Source: Neocallimastix lanati (nom. inval.)
Taxonomy: Eukaryota > Neocallimastigomycota > Neocallimastigomycetes > Neocallimastigales > Neocallimastigaceae
Assembly (NCBI GenBank): GCA_016946835.1
Contig: JACVTC010000028.1
Coordinates: 995,001-1,059,000, forward strand
DNA length: 64,000 nt
Direction: 5' to 3'
Shown here: positions 40,007 to 59,150 of the stretch, piece after piece
Numbering within the stretch: position 1 is the stretch's first letter
How the letters are laid out: every line of letters starts with the position of its first letter
Made by a program: the position numbers and the translations under genes
Notes under the pieces: model-generated
What the model saw: only the letters and a program-made list of their open reading frames with translations
The model's database searches: none
What the model was told of the DNA's origin: nothing

Positions 40007-41088
40007 ATGATTGAAGAAGACTGTCCTGAAAGGTGTCTTTGTTGGAACATTGGTTTTCTAAATGCTATCTTTTCCGTGAATTTCGAATGAAATATTTTAA
40101 GGATATTGATATTCTTTATGAAATATTTTATATTATTTCTAAACATTGTTCAATATCCAATAATAATGTAGACACTGTTATTAAATATAACATTCCAATT
40201 TTACACAATAATACATCAATCAAAATTATTAATTCATTTAACACCCTTTGTGAATTTGTTTATCACAGATATGAATAATATAGAACTAAGTTCTGATTCT
40301 GATAGTAGTAACGAAGTATATAATATTAATAATATTAACAATAGAAATAATATTGTTAATAATAGTAGAAATAGTGATAGTGAAAATAGAAATATTATTA
40401 TTAGTGATAATGAAAATTATAATATCGTTACTTCTAATTTAGTGAATAGATCAATTGGTAAAAATCGTGGTAATTTAAGTAATTTTCTGAATAATGAGTG
40501 TGTAAATATATATGTGACGTGGTACCGATTATATAACTTTCTTCTTGGTGGAAGGGATGCAGACATTATAGATTTAAATTATAAAAAGGAATGGAATATT
40601 TTGTTTAAGAACCAAATCATTTCTGGTGATTATTCAAAAGCGCCATTCTTGGTGCGATCTGCGGCTCTCTTTACAGAAATTATGCCTCGGGCTAGTACTC
40701 GACAAGGGTTACTATTCCGAAAGTATAAGCGCAAACGAACCAGGAGCGTCAACGCTGAAAATGCAGTAAGACAGGCTAGCAGGAGAAGACCATAATTTCT
40801 TTCAGATAGTCAAATGAAACCCTAATCCATAAGGATGTGAGGTTCGTTGCATATGAACTTTTTTCTGAATTTATTTATACACTTATTTTTGATCATTACT
40901 TTTTATTTCATGTTACCATTTCAATTATTATTATGTTCAAATTGGACAAATAATATTTATTTATTTTATTGATTCTGTGTTTTTTATATGTTTATTTAAA
41001 ATTAAAAGTATTTATGTATTTTATATAAGAATAAATAAATAAAGATTAAAGTTCGCAATAATTGCAGCTATAAAAAAAAAAAAAAAAT
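40007..41088 (+). pseudogene. LINE 3' fragment (second subfamily) with C-terminal module
   Basis: Starts within the RT-associated zinc region (ATTGAAGAAGACTGTCCTG, reading IEEDCPERC, then EHWFSKCYLFREFRMKYF after a frame change). Next comes an Asn/Ser-rich linker and a module at 40500-40790 containing YNFLLGGR, EWNILFKNQI, SGDYSKAPFLVRSAAL and VNAENAVRQASR. It ends with TTAAAGTTCGCAATAATTGC plus poly-A (41072-41088). The module is homologous to that of the LINE at 32525-35008 although the linker is not conserved. The frame from 40250 to 40795 is open. Confidence 0.78.
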
Positions 41089-41474
41089 TTTAAATTTTCA
41101 TTGGGATAGCCAGCAATGGTCTTTGTTCAATATGTTCAAATCAAATCGTACTACTCCTGTCAAGAGCGCCAATGCTGAAGGAACAGTAAGACAGGCCAGC
41201 CAAGCTAGCGCAACCAATGAAGATCATAATTTCGTATCTTAAAATCATGATTAACATTGTGAAGTCAAAAATAATTATTTTACTTCAGTATGATAATGCC
41301 CTTGTGAAGACTTACAGATATTAATTAAATAAAACTAGAATACATTTTACCATTATTTTATTTTAATATATTTTGTGTTTTTTTTTGTCTATATTTTTAT
41401 CTTTTTTTTTTCTTTTTATTACATGTATTTTATCAACTATTTTTAATTAATAAAGATGAAACAAGTTTGCTGCC

Positions 41475-41518
<44 letters not shown>

Positions 41519-41640
41519 GGATAAAGAGATGATAAGAGGCCTATAGGAAAAATGAATTTGAGAAAACAAGAGACTACTTAAAGTTCAATTTTAAGTATCC
41601 CGAATGTAGAAGCATAGGTTTCAAGTGGTTACTTCGTGCA
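41089..41640 (+). pseudogene. older LINE RT fragment, split by a nested LINE insertion
   Basis: Bases before 41108 plus bases after 41524 read FHWDKEMIRG and then DYLKFNFKYPECRSIGF and KWLLRAR. This is homologous to FYWKRDMKINS, SKFIKFCYEYPD and FYWILRARSGY of the LINE at 32525-35008, so the piece is the post-thumb part of a LINE reverse transcriptase. Stops and shifts abound. It was interrupted by the insertion at 41109-41515. Confidence 0.68.
41109..41515 (+). mobile_element. nested 5'-truncated LINE copy with 8-bp target-site duplication
   Basis: From CCAGCAATGGTCTTTG at 41110 this is nearly identical to the 3' end of the LINE at 32525-35008 (from about 34619), including the AGCGCCAATGCTGAAG-type coding end, the 3' UTR, AATAAAGATGAAACAAG and a poly-A tail (41478-41515). 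TTGGGATA occurs at 41101-41108 and again at 41516-41523, giving a convincing target-site duplication. It is inserted in the older LINE fragment, dating the two events. Confidence 0.85.
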
Positions 41641-41644
41641 AGAT

Positions 41645-41672
41645 AGTCTTCTTCAATATATTGAAGAAGACT
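41645..41672. repeat. perfect 28-bp palindrome in LINE debris
   Basis: AGTCTTCTTCAATA is followed directly by its reverse complement. The right half matches the LINE word ATTGAAGAAGACT that opens the fragment at 40007. The palindrome forms the junction between two out-of-order RT pieces. Confidence 0.9.
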
Positions 41673-41845
41673 CTGCTTTTCTAATGGAATTATTAAATCA
41701 GAACAGTTTGGTTTTAGAAAGAAATAAAGAAGAACGTATTAGTGTATTTGTTTCCATATGAGAAATTTACCATAGAAGAAAATTTAATAATCAATTTACC
41801 TTTCATGCTTTTCTTGACCCAAAAAAAGCTTATTAACTAATAAGT
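41673..41845 (+). pseudogene. LINE reverse-transcriptase fragment (fingers to motif A)
   Basis: Reads SEQFGFRK, then EERISVFVSI, EIYHRRK and FHAFLDPKKAY with stops and frame changes. It is homologous to PEQFGFRTKEE, CVSLFISIREICQRRK and LAFLDLKKAYDSV of the LINE at 32525. It lies downstream of sequence that should follow it, so the region is rearranged. Confidence 0.7.
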
Positions 41846-46390
<4,545 letters not shown>

Positions 46391-46793
46391 ATCTATATTA
46401 AAATTCATTAAAATAATATATTAATCAATTTTAACAATGAGAAAAAACGAAATAATTTTTTTTATCTTTTATTTAAATATTAAATTAAATTAAAATAGTC
46501 AATTCAATTAATATAAAATCACAATGAAATTAGAGATTAAATAATGAATAGTAATAATAAAATTTTAAACTATTAAATAATATTAATATTTATATTATTG
46601 CTTTCATTAAAATAATTGTATCATGAAATAATATTGATAAAAAATAATTTATTTAATTATAATTTAAAGAATTAAAAAAAAAAAAAAATTAAAATATTGT
46701 AATTATTTAAATAATGTGTTATAAAGTAATTATATAATAAAATTAAACTATTGTTTAAAAAAAGGTTTTATATAAAAAAAATAAATATTAGAT

Positions 46794-46849
<56 letters not shown>

Positions 46850-46898
46850 ACAAACAAACAAACAAACAAACAAACAAACAAACAAACAAACAAACAAA

Positions 46899-46953
<55 letters not shown>

Positions 46954-47327
46954 ATGTAATTTTTTTTATAATGTAAATTAATTAAAATTAATTAAAAATA
47001 ATATATATTAATTTTTTATATTAATTTTTTAATTATTTTTTAAAATATTTTTCTTTTTTTTTTTTATTATTCTGTAATAATAAAAATTTGCTATTTATAA
47101 TATAATTTAGTATTTAATATTTAGTTGGAAAATATATAGAGACATTTTATTTTTCAAATATTATAATAAAAATAAAATTCTTTAAAATTTTATATTAAAT
47201 TCATTATTTAATGAATCTCTTTAACAAAGTAATCAGAAATTTTAAACTTTCTATTATGTTTTAATATAAGTTATTTATATATATATATATATTTATTTAA
47301 TTTTTGCTAAAATAATTAAATAAAAGT
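46391..47327. other. AT-rich spacer with compound AAAT/AAAC array
   Basis: No gene supported. At 46797-46955 an AAAT array changes to about twelve AAAC units and back to AAAT, giving a nearly symmetric compound microsatellite. Confidence 0.6.
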
Positions 47328-47780
47328 GAAGAAGTTGATGTAGAAGTTAATTGGGAAAATCAACAAGACATACTTAAGGTATAATGAAAGAATATATATA
47401 CATTAATAAAAATTTATTTTTTAGAGAAAATAAAAATTTTATTATATATGTAATATTTATATTATATAATTAATTTTCAACAAGAGATTGAACAATTAGA
47501 ACTTTTATCTGAAGATGAAAATAAAAGTCAAGAAAGTTAAATAAAATAGAAAAATAACATAAAAAAAAGTTATATGAAAATTTATTATTTTACCTATATT
47601 TATATTTATTATTATATATGTATTACTCTTATTAATTATTATTATTATAATTTTATTTTAAAATTTAATATGACATGATTTCTTATCGGTGATGCTTTTG
47701 CTGAAATTACTATCCAGGAATGTCAAATGACGAAACTTAAAAGCTATTTTACATGGAAAATTCGGTATAATTTAATTTTT
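47328..47780 (+). pseudogene. remnant resembling prefoldin subunit 4
   Basis: Three plus-strand pieces lie in the order expected for prefoldin 4. EEVDVEVNWENQQDILK (about 47329-47379) resembles the DV-V-EDQQ-I start of that family, IEQLELLSEDENKSQES (about 47485-47540) sits in the middle, and FLIGDAFAEITIQECQMTK (about 47679-47735) resembles the conserved YKIGDAFF-LEEAQ segment. The pieces do not form one open frame: a stop follows the second piece and a TGA precedes the third. No start codon is in phase. It may be a dead copy or an incompletely resolved gene. Prefoldin 4 is part of the hexameric co-chaperone delivering actin and tubulin to CCT. Confidence 0.42.
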
Positions 47781-48151
47781 TTTTTTTTTTTTACATAAAT
47801 TTACTGAATATAAAATTTTATATTAGTATTATTTATTTTTTATTTTAATTTAAATAATTATTATTTTATTTTTTTTTAAATATTATAAATATTTTTATGT
47901 ATATAATAGGGAAATCTATTAATCTTGAAAAAGATTAAATTATAAATATACTTTATATATATTTCATATATATCACATATTCTAACAATAATAATAATAA
48001 TTGTTAGAATATATAAAATATATGAAAAATAAGATTCAAATGTATTGAAACATATTATAATTAATGTATAAGCCACATTGTATTAATATAAAAGCATTTA
48101 ATTTAGAATAATTAAATGCAAATAATTCTTTATCATAAAATATTATTAAAA

Positions 48152-48580
48152 ATTTGGTTCTTGGAAAGAGGAAATCTCATTAATTGAAATAAAAATTATA
48201 ATAAATATATTATATAATTTGTAAATCAATAAAAAAAATATTATTTAAAAAAAAATAAATTTATTTTATTCAAAATTTCTATTATAACAAATAAGAACAT
48301 ACCTATAATTTTTCTATTTCATTTAAAGGATTATTAATAGATAATTATAATTTTTTTATTTAAGAATAAATTTAAAAAAATAAAAAAAAAACTATATATA
48401 AAAAACTAGTAACCAATTACTAGTTTTTTATATATAGTTTTTTTTTCTACATATTACACAAAAATTTTTAATTAAATTTTATTAAATAGTAGAAGTACAT
48501 CATTAAAAAAATTTTATGTTTTTAACTATATTAATTTAAGGAAATTATATAAAAAAAAAAACATCAGTTATATTAAATTT
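48152..48580 (-). pseudogene. inverted duplicate of the MCMBP 5' end
   Basis: Read on the minus strand, this copies promoter, exon 1, intron 1 and the start of exon 2 of the MCMBP gene (49335-49852 on the plus strand): TTTGGTTCTTGGAAAG, the donor region CTATAATTTTTCTATTTCA, AACTATATATAAAAAACTAG, CTACATATTACACAAAAATT and AACATCAGTTATA all recur. Two deletions disable it: about 35 bases including the ATG, and about 24 bases including the intron-1 acceptor AG. It also carries an extra half that makes a 29-bp hairpin (48383-48446). Confidence 0.85.
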
Positions 48581-49334
48581 TAATTTATTTATATAACTGA
48601 AAAAATTATTGTGATTAAAAAAATAACATTTACATTAAGAAATTTTATATAAATATCTTTATATATTTTAATAGACTTTCCATCTTTCAATAGGATTAGT
48701 GTGAAATAACTTTTAAGTATATATTCCATAGTTCAAAACTTATTCTACTTCCTAACCCTCTCTGGCTTCCCTTTCTTCTCAGAACATTGTTGCAGTCTAG
48801 ATTTTTGATCTGAATATATACCTCTAATAATTCATATTAAAAATCTTCCCTCTTTTATCAAATAAAGATACATATCAATCATGAAAAAATAACAAGTAAA
48901 AGCAAAATAAATTTTTTTTTCTTTTGATGTTTTAATTTATTTATTTTTTTTTTTTTTAATCTATATACTTTAATTGAAATTAATCCTATATATTTATTAT
49001 TTGTTCACCAATATTAATAATAACTATTTAATTTCTATTCATTTTACTAATAAATAAATAATAATAATTTATAGTATAAAAAACTTTGAAAGAATAGCAA
49101 AAATTTAAAAAACTTGAACTCATCATAACCTACATTTCTTGTAAATTTATTATTTTTATTGATGATTTATATAATTATAAATTATTAATAACATATAAAA
49201 ATCTCATAACATTAAATAATATATTAAATCTATTATAAAATATTTTAATAAAGTTGACATAATTATAAACACTAAGTTCCTAACTCTTGAAAATTATTAT
49301 TATTATTATTATTACTATTATTATTATAATATTA
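48581..49334. other. spacer between the arms of the inverted duplication
   Basis: AT-rich DNA with a distinctly GC-richer island near 48700-48830 (around CCTAACCCTCTCTGGCTTCC). Minus-strand reading there gives RRKGSQRGLGSRISFELWNI before stops. It could be the eroded end of a mobile-element or host protein; I do not recognise it. Confidence 0.35.
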
Positions 49335-49349
49335 TTTACTATAACTGAT

Positions 49350-49389
<40 letters not shown>

Positions 49390-49620
49390 CATATAAATAT
49401 AATTTCATTAAATTAATGAAATAATTAAAAATCATAAAATTTTTTATGATGTACTTTTTCTGTACTTTTGCTATAGTAAAATTTAATTAAAAATTTTTGT
49501 GTAATATGTAGAAAATCAAAGTAATTGGTTACTAGTTTTTTATATATAGTTTTTTTTTATTTTTTTAAATTTATTCTTAAATAAAAAAAATTATAATTAT
49601 CTATCTATATATATATAAAA

Positions 49621-53008
<3,388 letters not shown>

Positions 53009-53381
53009 ATACTTAATAATTAGCAATAGTTATTACTAATTATTAATAACCACAGTAAATTTTATACTTTAAATTTAAATAGTAATATAAGTGGTATATA
53101 ATTTTTAAAAAATTTCAAATTCCAAATATATAATATTTTATATATTTTAAAAAATTAGTCTATATGTAATAATTAATATTTTATATTTTATAATAAATAA
53201 ATATTAAAATTTTATTTAATAATAATAAAGATTCAATTTATCAAAAATGATTACAAAATATTTAATTATATTTAATTTTTTATTAATTAATTTTAATGAT
53301 TATAAAATTTTGATAAGAAATAATATATATTTCATTATATATATTAATATTTAATAATGATAATATTCAAAGTATATATAT

Positions 53382-53425
<44 letters not shown>

Positions 53426-53622
53426 AAATTATATTATTTTATATAAAAGTTATTGTAAAAAAATTAAAAAAGATAAAGATAATATATATAATTTATTATA
53501 AATAATGTATTTTATTCAATAAATTTTTTTATTTTGATATTCATTTATTGTATAAGCATATATTATACATGGGTAAAATTATATACATAATAATATTTGT
53601 GTTGTCAATTTAATATATTAAA
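53009..53622. other. AT-rich spacer between convergent genes
   Basis: Common 3' flank of MCMBP (+) and the GATA factor (-). It contains a T run at 53386-53420 and no coding frame. Confidence 0.6.
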
Positions 53623-53749
53623 TTATTTACATGGCCTATGACTTTTATGATGCTTAAAAAATAAACCACATGCATTACCTATAATAATTAAATTAAAAAT
53701 TTAATTTTAATTTAATTATTATATCGATATAAGTTAATTTATTTCCCTT

Positions 53750-53796
<47 letters not shown>

Positions 53797-54307
53797 TTGA
53801 TATAATTAATAATTAAATGTTGAACTTAATATTTACATAAAGTTTGACCATTTAATCCTTTTCTCCATGTTGGTGTTTTTTCAATTTTACAATTGGCACA
53901 TACATGCTTAACAGAGATACTCTCTTTATGTACTTTAATTAGTCCATTTTCTAATTTTTTAAATGGTCTTGATTTATTATTTTGTTTTTCATATAATCCG
54001 CATGCTATTTATATTATATATAAGGTTAATATAATCATAAATTTATATATTTTTATATAATAATAAAACTAATAAAATGAAAATAATTATACTAATATTT
54101 ACCATTACATAATAAGTTATCATTTTTTCCTCTTCTCCATGCTGGTGTAACTCTTGTTTTGCAATTTGAACATTCTTTAATACAAAAAGATTCCATATTA
54201 TTTTTATTTTCTAAAAAAACATAATATTGAAATTTATTATCCTTTTCTAAAAGTGCTAATATTATATTAATGATAATATTAAATTATTATAATTATTATT
54301 ATTATTA

Positions 54308-54372
<65 letters not shown>

Positions 54373-55433
54373 AAACTTAACTAAATAAAAAAAATGATAA
54401 ATTATTTCATAATTCTCATACGTTTATCATCTTTTGATTTCTTTGAAATGGTTTTTTTAATTATTGTATCGCTTAGTTTTGTTTTATTAGTCATCTTTTT
54501 AGTAATTTTCATATTAAATAATTTCTTAATTTTATTTTTATCATGTATATCTTCTTTCTTTTGTGTATCTTTTTTATTTTGATTATTAATATTATTGTCA
54601 ATTATAGAACATTGTGATATACTGTTATAAGCTTTCTTAGAATTATTATTAATTTTTAGATAATTTGTACAAGAATTTTCATTTTTTATAGTTTTTAATT
54701 GTTCATTTGTGTAATTAAGATTGTTACTATTATTGTAATTGTAATAATCATTGGTATATATATTCTCTTCTTTAAATTCTGAAGAATTAATAAATAAATC
54801 ATTATTAGTTGGTGAAACAACTTCATTATCAATTGATATAGTATAAAGATTTTTGATATTATTTTGAACAAAGTTATTAATATTATTAATATTTAATGAT
54901 TGATAATTTTGAGAGTAAATGAATGCTGTTTCTGGATCTTTGCTCATTAATTCTATTTTGCAATTATAATTTGGGGACAACAGTTTTTGCATAGAAATAC
55001 TATCAATGTCTTTATAAACTGAACATTTTATATTTTTATTGAGTAGATATTCCTATTTTTAAGTTACATTAATTTATTTAGTAATTAATATATATAAATA
55101 TATAATACAAAAAAAAATATTATGGCATATATAGAATAAAAATTGTAAATTTTCAATTATATAAATGTATATATAAATATATAATATTAATACTTTTTCG
55201 TTTGGAAGAATTACATTATGTTCATATTCTTGAGGATTAATGCATTGTTGTAGGTACGAATCTATAATAAAAAAAAATTTAGAAATATGGTTAATTTAAA
55301 TAAATGAATTGATAATTTTTTAAAAAAAGGATTATATATAAATTAAACATTTTTAGTTTTATTTTTATGATAAAATGTTATTAGTATTACCTTTTATAGG
55401 ATAATTGACTATATTAAAAAAATCTATTTTCAT
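53623..55433 (-). CDS. GATA-type transcription factor with two zinc fingers
   Basis: Minus-strand exons 55433-55391, 55261-55194, 55052-54422, 54210-54103, 54004-53837 and 53678-53623 close in frame to give 357 residues. The N-terminal two thirds are Asn/Ser/Lys-rich and low complexity. Finger 1 reads CSNCKTRVTPAWRRG with LLCNACGLYEKQNNKSRP; finger 2 reads CANCKIEKTPTWRKG with LCNACGLFFKHHKSHRP. Both have C-x2-C-x17/18-C-x2-C spacing, so both should bind zinc and probably GATA sites. The protein ends within a few residues of finger 2. Each finger is split by an intron directly inside or next to the CNACGL motif, suggesting that the pair arose by exon duplication. The start is provisional: an upstream Asn-rich frame may be its first exon. 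Confidence 0.85.
54312..54365. repeat. poly-T tract (about 54 bases) in a GATA-factor intron
   Basis: Uninterrupted T run on the plus strand, hence poly-A on the gene strand, between the third and fourth GATA exons. Confidence 0.95.
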
Positions 55434-55472
55434 ATATTTTTTTAATTTTTCAAAAAAAAAAATTTTTTTTTT

Positions 55473-56417
55473 CTATAAATTAGTTAAAATAACTTTAATA
55501 TAAAAAATTATAAAATTATTAAAATGGATGTGTAAAAATGATGAGTTACTTTTTGTAATATTTTTGTCATTATTTTTACTGCTAAAATTAAAAGCTTTAA
55601 TATTATTCAGTGAACAACAAGAATTTTTATAATTTAAAGGATTAATAATTTTGGAATTATTAATATCATTACTATTTATTATATCTAATTTTGGGTTACT
55701 ATAATTTAAAATAGACATATTTAATTTTTGGTGACGGCGGCTAAGCAAATTTTGATGATTAATATTACTTAAAATTGATAAATTGCTTTTTATTTTTATT
55801 TCTTCATTGCTTGAAGGGGGTATAATTGAATATTGACTTTCAGTATATTTATATTTTGAATTATATATACAATTTTTGGTTTTTAATAAATTAGTATTTG
55901 AAAATTTACTTTTTTGATTTTTATTTTCTGTGTTAATTAAGTATGAGTTATTAATTAAATTATTACTTTTGGTAATATTAGTAAATAAAGTTGGTATTTT
56001 ATGTGAAAATTTTGAATCATTAGTAGGATTATTATAAATTATATTATTATTATTATCATCATTAATGTTCTTTAATTTGTTAAAATTATTAATATTACTT
56101 ATTGTATTAATTGAATTAGAATTAAATGTTAATGAGTTATTAATCTCAATATTATCTTTAATAATAGTATTTTGATTCTTGGTATTATTTAATTCTTTAT
56201 TTTTCTTTACTCTTAACTCACTAGTTGAATTTTTATTTGTCTTTTTGTAATTAAAGTAGTTTGGTGTTATTTTTTTTACTTTATTTTTACGAATAAATGG
56301 ATTATGGTAATAATAATAATTGTTATAACTAATTATATCAATATTTGAATATACATTTTTTTCTACTAATAATTTTTTTTCTTTATTTTTTTTACAATTT
56401 TTTTTACCATAACTCAT
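55473..56417 (-). CDS. Asn-rich low-complexity protein, possibly the first exon of the GATA factor
   Basis: Open frame of 314 residues starting MSYGKKNCKKNKEKK, extremely rich in Asn, Ser, Lys, Ile and Tyr, with no recognisable domain. Its start lies about 1 kb upstream of the provisional GATA ATG (55433) and its stop is only 40 bases before it. A donor-like GTAACT near residue 290 and an acceptor-like TTATAG near 55473 could join it in frame to the GATA protein (reading on through EKLKKYMKIDFFN). Asn-rich N-terminal regions are usual in AT-rich-genome transcription factors, so a joined gene of about 650 residues is plausible. If separate, it is an unnamed small protein. Confidence 0.55.
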   Translation of the reverse strand: MSYGKKNCKKNKEKKLLVEKNVYSNIDIISYNNYYYYHNPFIRKNKVKKITPNYFNYKKTNKNSTSELRVKKNKELNNTKNQNTIIKDNIEINNSLTFNSNSINTISNINNFNKLKNINDDNNNNIIYNNPTNDSKFSHKIPTLFTNITKSNNLINNSYLINTENKNQKSKFSNTNLLKTKNCIYNSKYKYTESQYSIIPPSSNEEIKIKSNLSILSNINHQNLLSRRHQKLNMSILNYSNPKLDIINSNDINNSKIINPLNYKNSCCSLNNIKAFNFSSKNNDKNITKSNSSFLHIHFNNFIIFYIKVILTNL

Positions 56418-57204
56418 ACTTAAAGTTTCTTTAAAATTATTTTATTTCTATTTGGATTTCTTTTGAAGTTTTTTTTTGGTAATAAAATATTAAAATATTT
56501 AATTTTTAAAACATTTATTAACTAATAAAATTTCTATTCTATTATTTTTGTATAATTTAATATTTGAATAAGTAAAAAAAGAAAAAAAAAAATAAAAATG
56601 AAACAAAATTTATAAATAGTCAAAGATAAGAAAAAATAAAATAAAAGTTACAAAAAAAGTGTTTGAAAATAGAATAAAATATTATTAGGATTTAGAATTA
56701 TAAAAAAAGTTAAGGTTGTATTTCCAAAATTGAAAAAGATATATTGTGAAAAAAAAAGAAATTATTCATGGGAATGTTTTGGTCATTTATATACTTATTT
56801 TTTTTTTCTTTTTTTTTTTTTAAAAAAAATTTTTAAAGTTTATTACTTTTTTTTTTAATTAACATGATATTACTAATTAAAACAAAATTTCAAATATATT
56901 TAAAATTTGAAAAGTAATATTTTTTTTCAATTGTTATTGATTTAATATTATTGACTATTTACATTGTAATACAAAAAATTATTTATTCTATTTTTTAATT
57001 ATCATGTAATTATATGTACTAAATTAAATAGGATTTGTAAAAATTCTCTTATGTATTTAGGGTACAAAATATTATTTATTTTAATTTATGTATTTTTTAT
57101 ATTAAAAAACTGTAAAATATATATAATGAATATTTTATATATTAAAAAAATTATAATATATATATAATGAATATTTTATTATTTAATAAGCATTATTTCC
57201 TATT
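56418..57204. other. AT-rich spacer
   Basis: Poly-A/T-rich sequence between two minus-strand genes, no gene supported. A tandem pair of ATATAATGAATATTTTAT-type words occurs at 57115-57180. Confidence 0.55.
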
Positions 57205-59119
57205 TTAATCTTCTTCTTCTTCTTCTTCTTCTTCTTCAGTACCTTCTTCATCTTCTTCTTTTTTTCTTAATTTTTCAGCTTGCTCTTCTTCAAATGCAGT
57301 TTCTTCTTCTACTGTTGGATCAATTTGTTCAGTAATTTCTTTTTCTTCATTATTTTCTTGATATTCATTCATAATAGTAGTCATTGGTTGTGGAATATGG
57401 AAGGCAGATAGATATGTATTACCATAACATTTCATACCATCACCTATATATATACTGGAAAATTTATCAGACAATGCTACAGTATGAGCACCTGGCCAAC
57501 GTGTTGATGATACACAAACAGGATTAAATTGAGGTGCTAATGTTCTTGAGCAGAATTTTGAAACCCAAGCTGGTATATCATCATTTTCTGTTTCATATAT
57601 ATATATATATTATATTAATTAATTAAATAATTATATAAAAATGTAAATAATTTGATAATATTTAATAATTTCCGTTTTTTTTTTATATGATTGATAAAAA
57701 ATATAATAAATTACTTACCTTCATCTTGTGATATAGGTGTTAATAATTGTGGTCCGGTTTCTGGTTCAACTTTTTCTCCTTCATTTTCTTCGTCACTACC
57801 ACCCTCTTCATCACTTCCTTCATCTTCATTTTCTTCTTCTTCTTCTGACCCAAATGGATTTTCCCATGATGTTCTACCTTGTGGAAGAATATATGGGACA
57901 TGGTGAACCCAATTTGATATATCCAAAAGTTGATCATTTGAAAGAGCTTCAAATTCTGTATTTATTATAATTGGTTGTGGACCTATTTTTTTTTTTTTTT
58001 GAAATGATAATTATAATGATATTGCATATTTATAAATTTAAAATTATCAATTATATTTTAGTAATATAAATATACAATAATACAATATAATAACAAGTAT
58101 GATAATATCAATAATAATAATTATATATACTATATAAATTTTGATTATATTCTTTTTATTTTATTTATATTTTATATATTTTATATTTTATAATATTACC
58201 TTCACTATCATCTGGTTCACCGTCTTCAGAATCAAAAATATAATATCCTGTTGGACATATTGTTGTAGCTGCTGATATTCTTGCAATTTGACAACGAAGA
58301 TATTGAGCTTCAGAACCTTCAAATGGTGGATAACTAATAATCTTTATATTATTATTATTATTATATTTATTTATTAATATATTATTATTTATATTATTAT
58401 TTTTTTTATACAATATTAATTTAGTATTACTTCACGATTTAAATCACCAGTGAAATATTTTCTTATTTTTCTTGATAACTGTAATTTTTCTGGAATAACA
58501 TCAGCTAATTTATACCATGGACCACCAACTATAAAAAAATTATTATAATATATTATTATAATATAGAAAAAAAAATTAATATACATATTTAAATTTTATT
58601 ATTTATATTAACATAAATATGTAAATATTTTTTTTATAAAAATTTTTTCTTTTATTTTTATTTACCATAATTACAAACGTAGTATACATATTTATTAATA
58701 CCAGTTTTAATTTCTTTGGATAAAGTATTTGGCTTTTTTATTTTTATTTTTGGGACAGGATATTCTGGTTCTTCAATTTGACTTTCTTGTATTTCATTTT
58801 CTTCATTTTCATTTTCATTTCCATTCTCATTTTCAGTATTTTCTTTTTCATTTTCGTTTTCATTTTCCAAAAATCCTTCTTCTTCTTCCTCTGGATTTAC
58901 AGCATCATCTTCACCATATACTTCATCGTCATCATCTTCTTCTTTTTGATCTGCTTCAACAATATAATAATTCTTTTTTGTACCATATATTTTACCCCAA
59001 AATCTCATAGATTTTAATCCTTTATCAATCATTAATTTTTGCATAGATGTGTTAATTAAAAATGTCTCTTCTTTTCCAAGTGATATCTATATATTATAAT
59101 AATAATAACAATAGTAAGC

Positions 59120-59150
<31 letters not shown>

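Noticed and set aside
57691-57970. Plus-strand Ser- and Leu-rich frames
   Set aside because: They mirror the acidic insertion of the radial spoke protein encoded on the minus strand.
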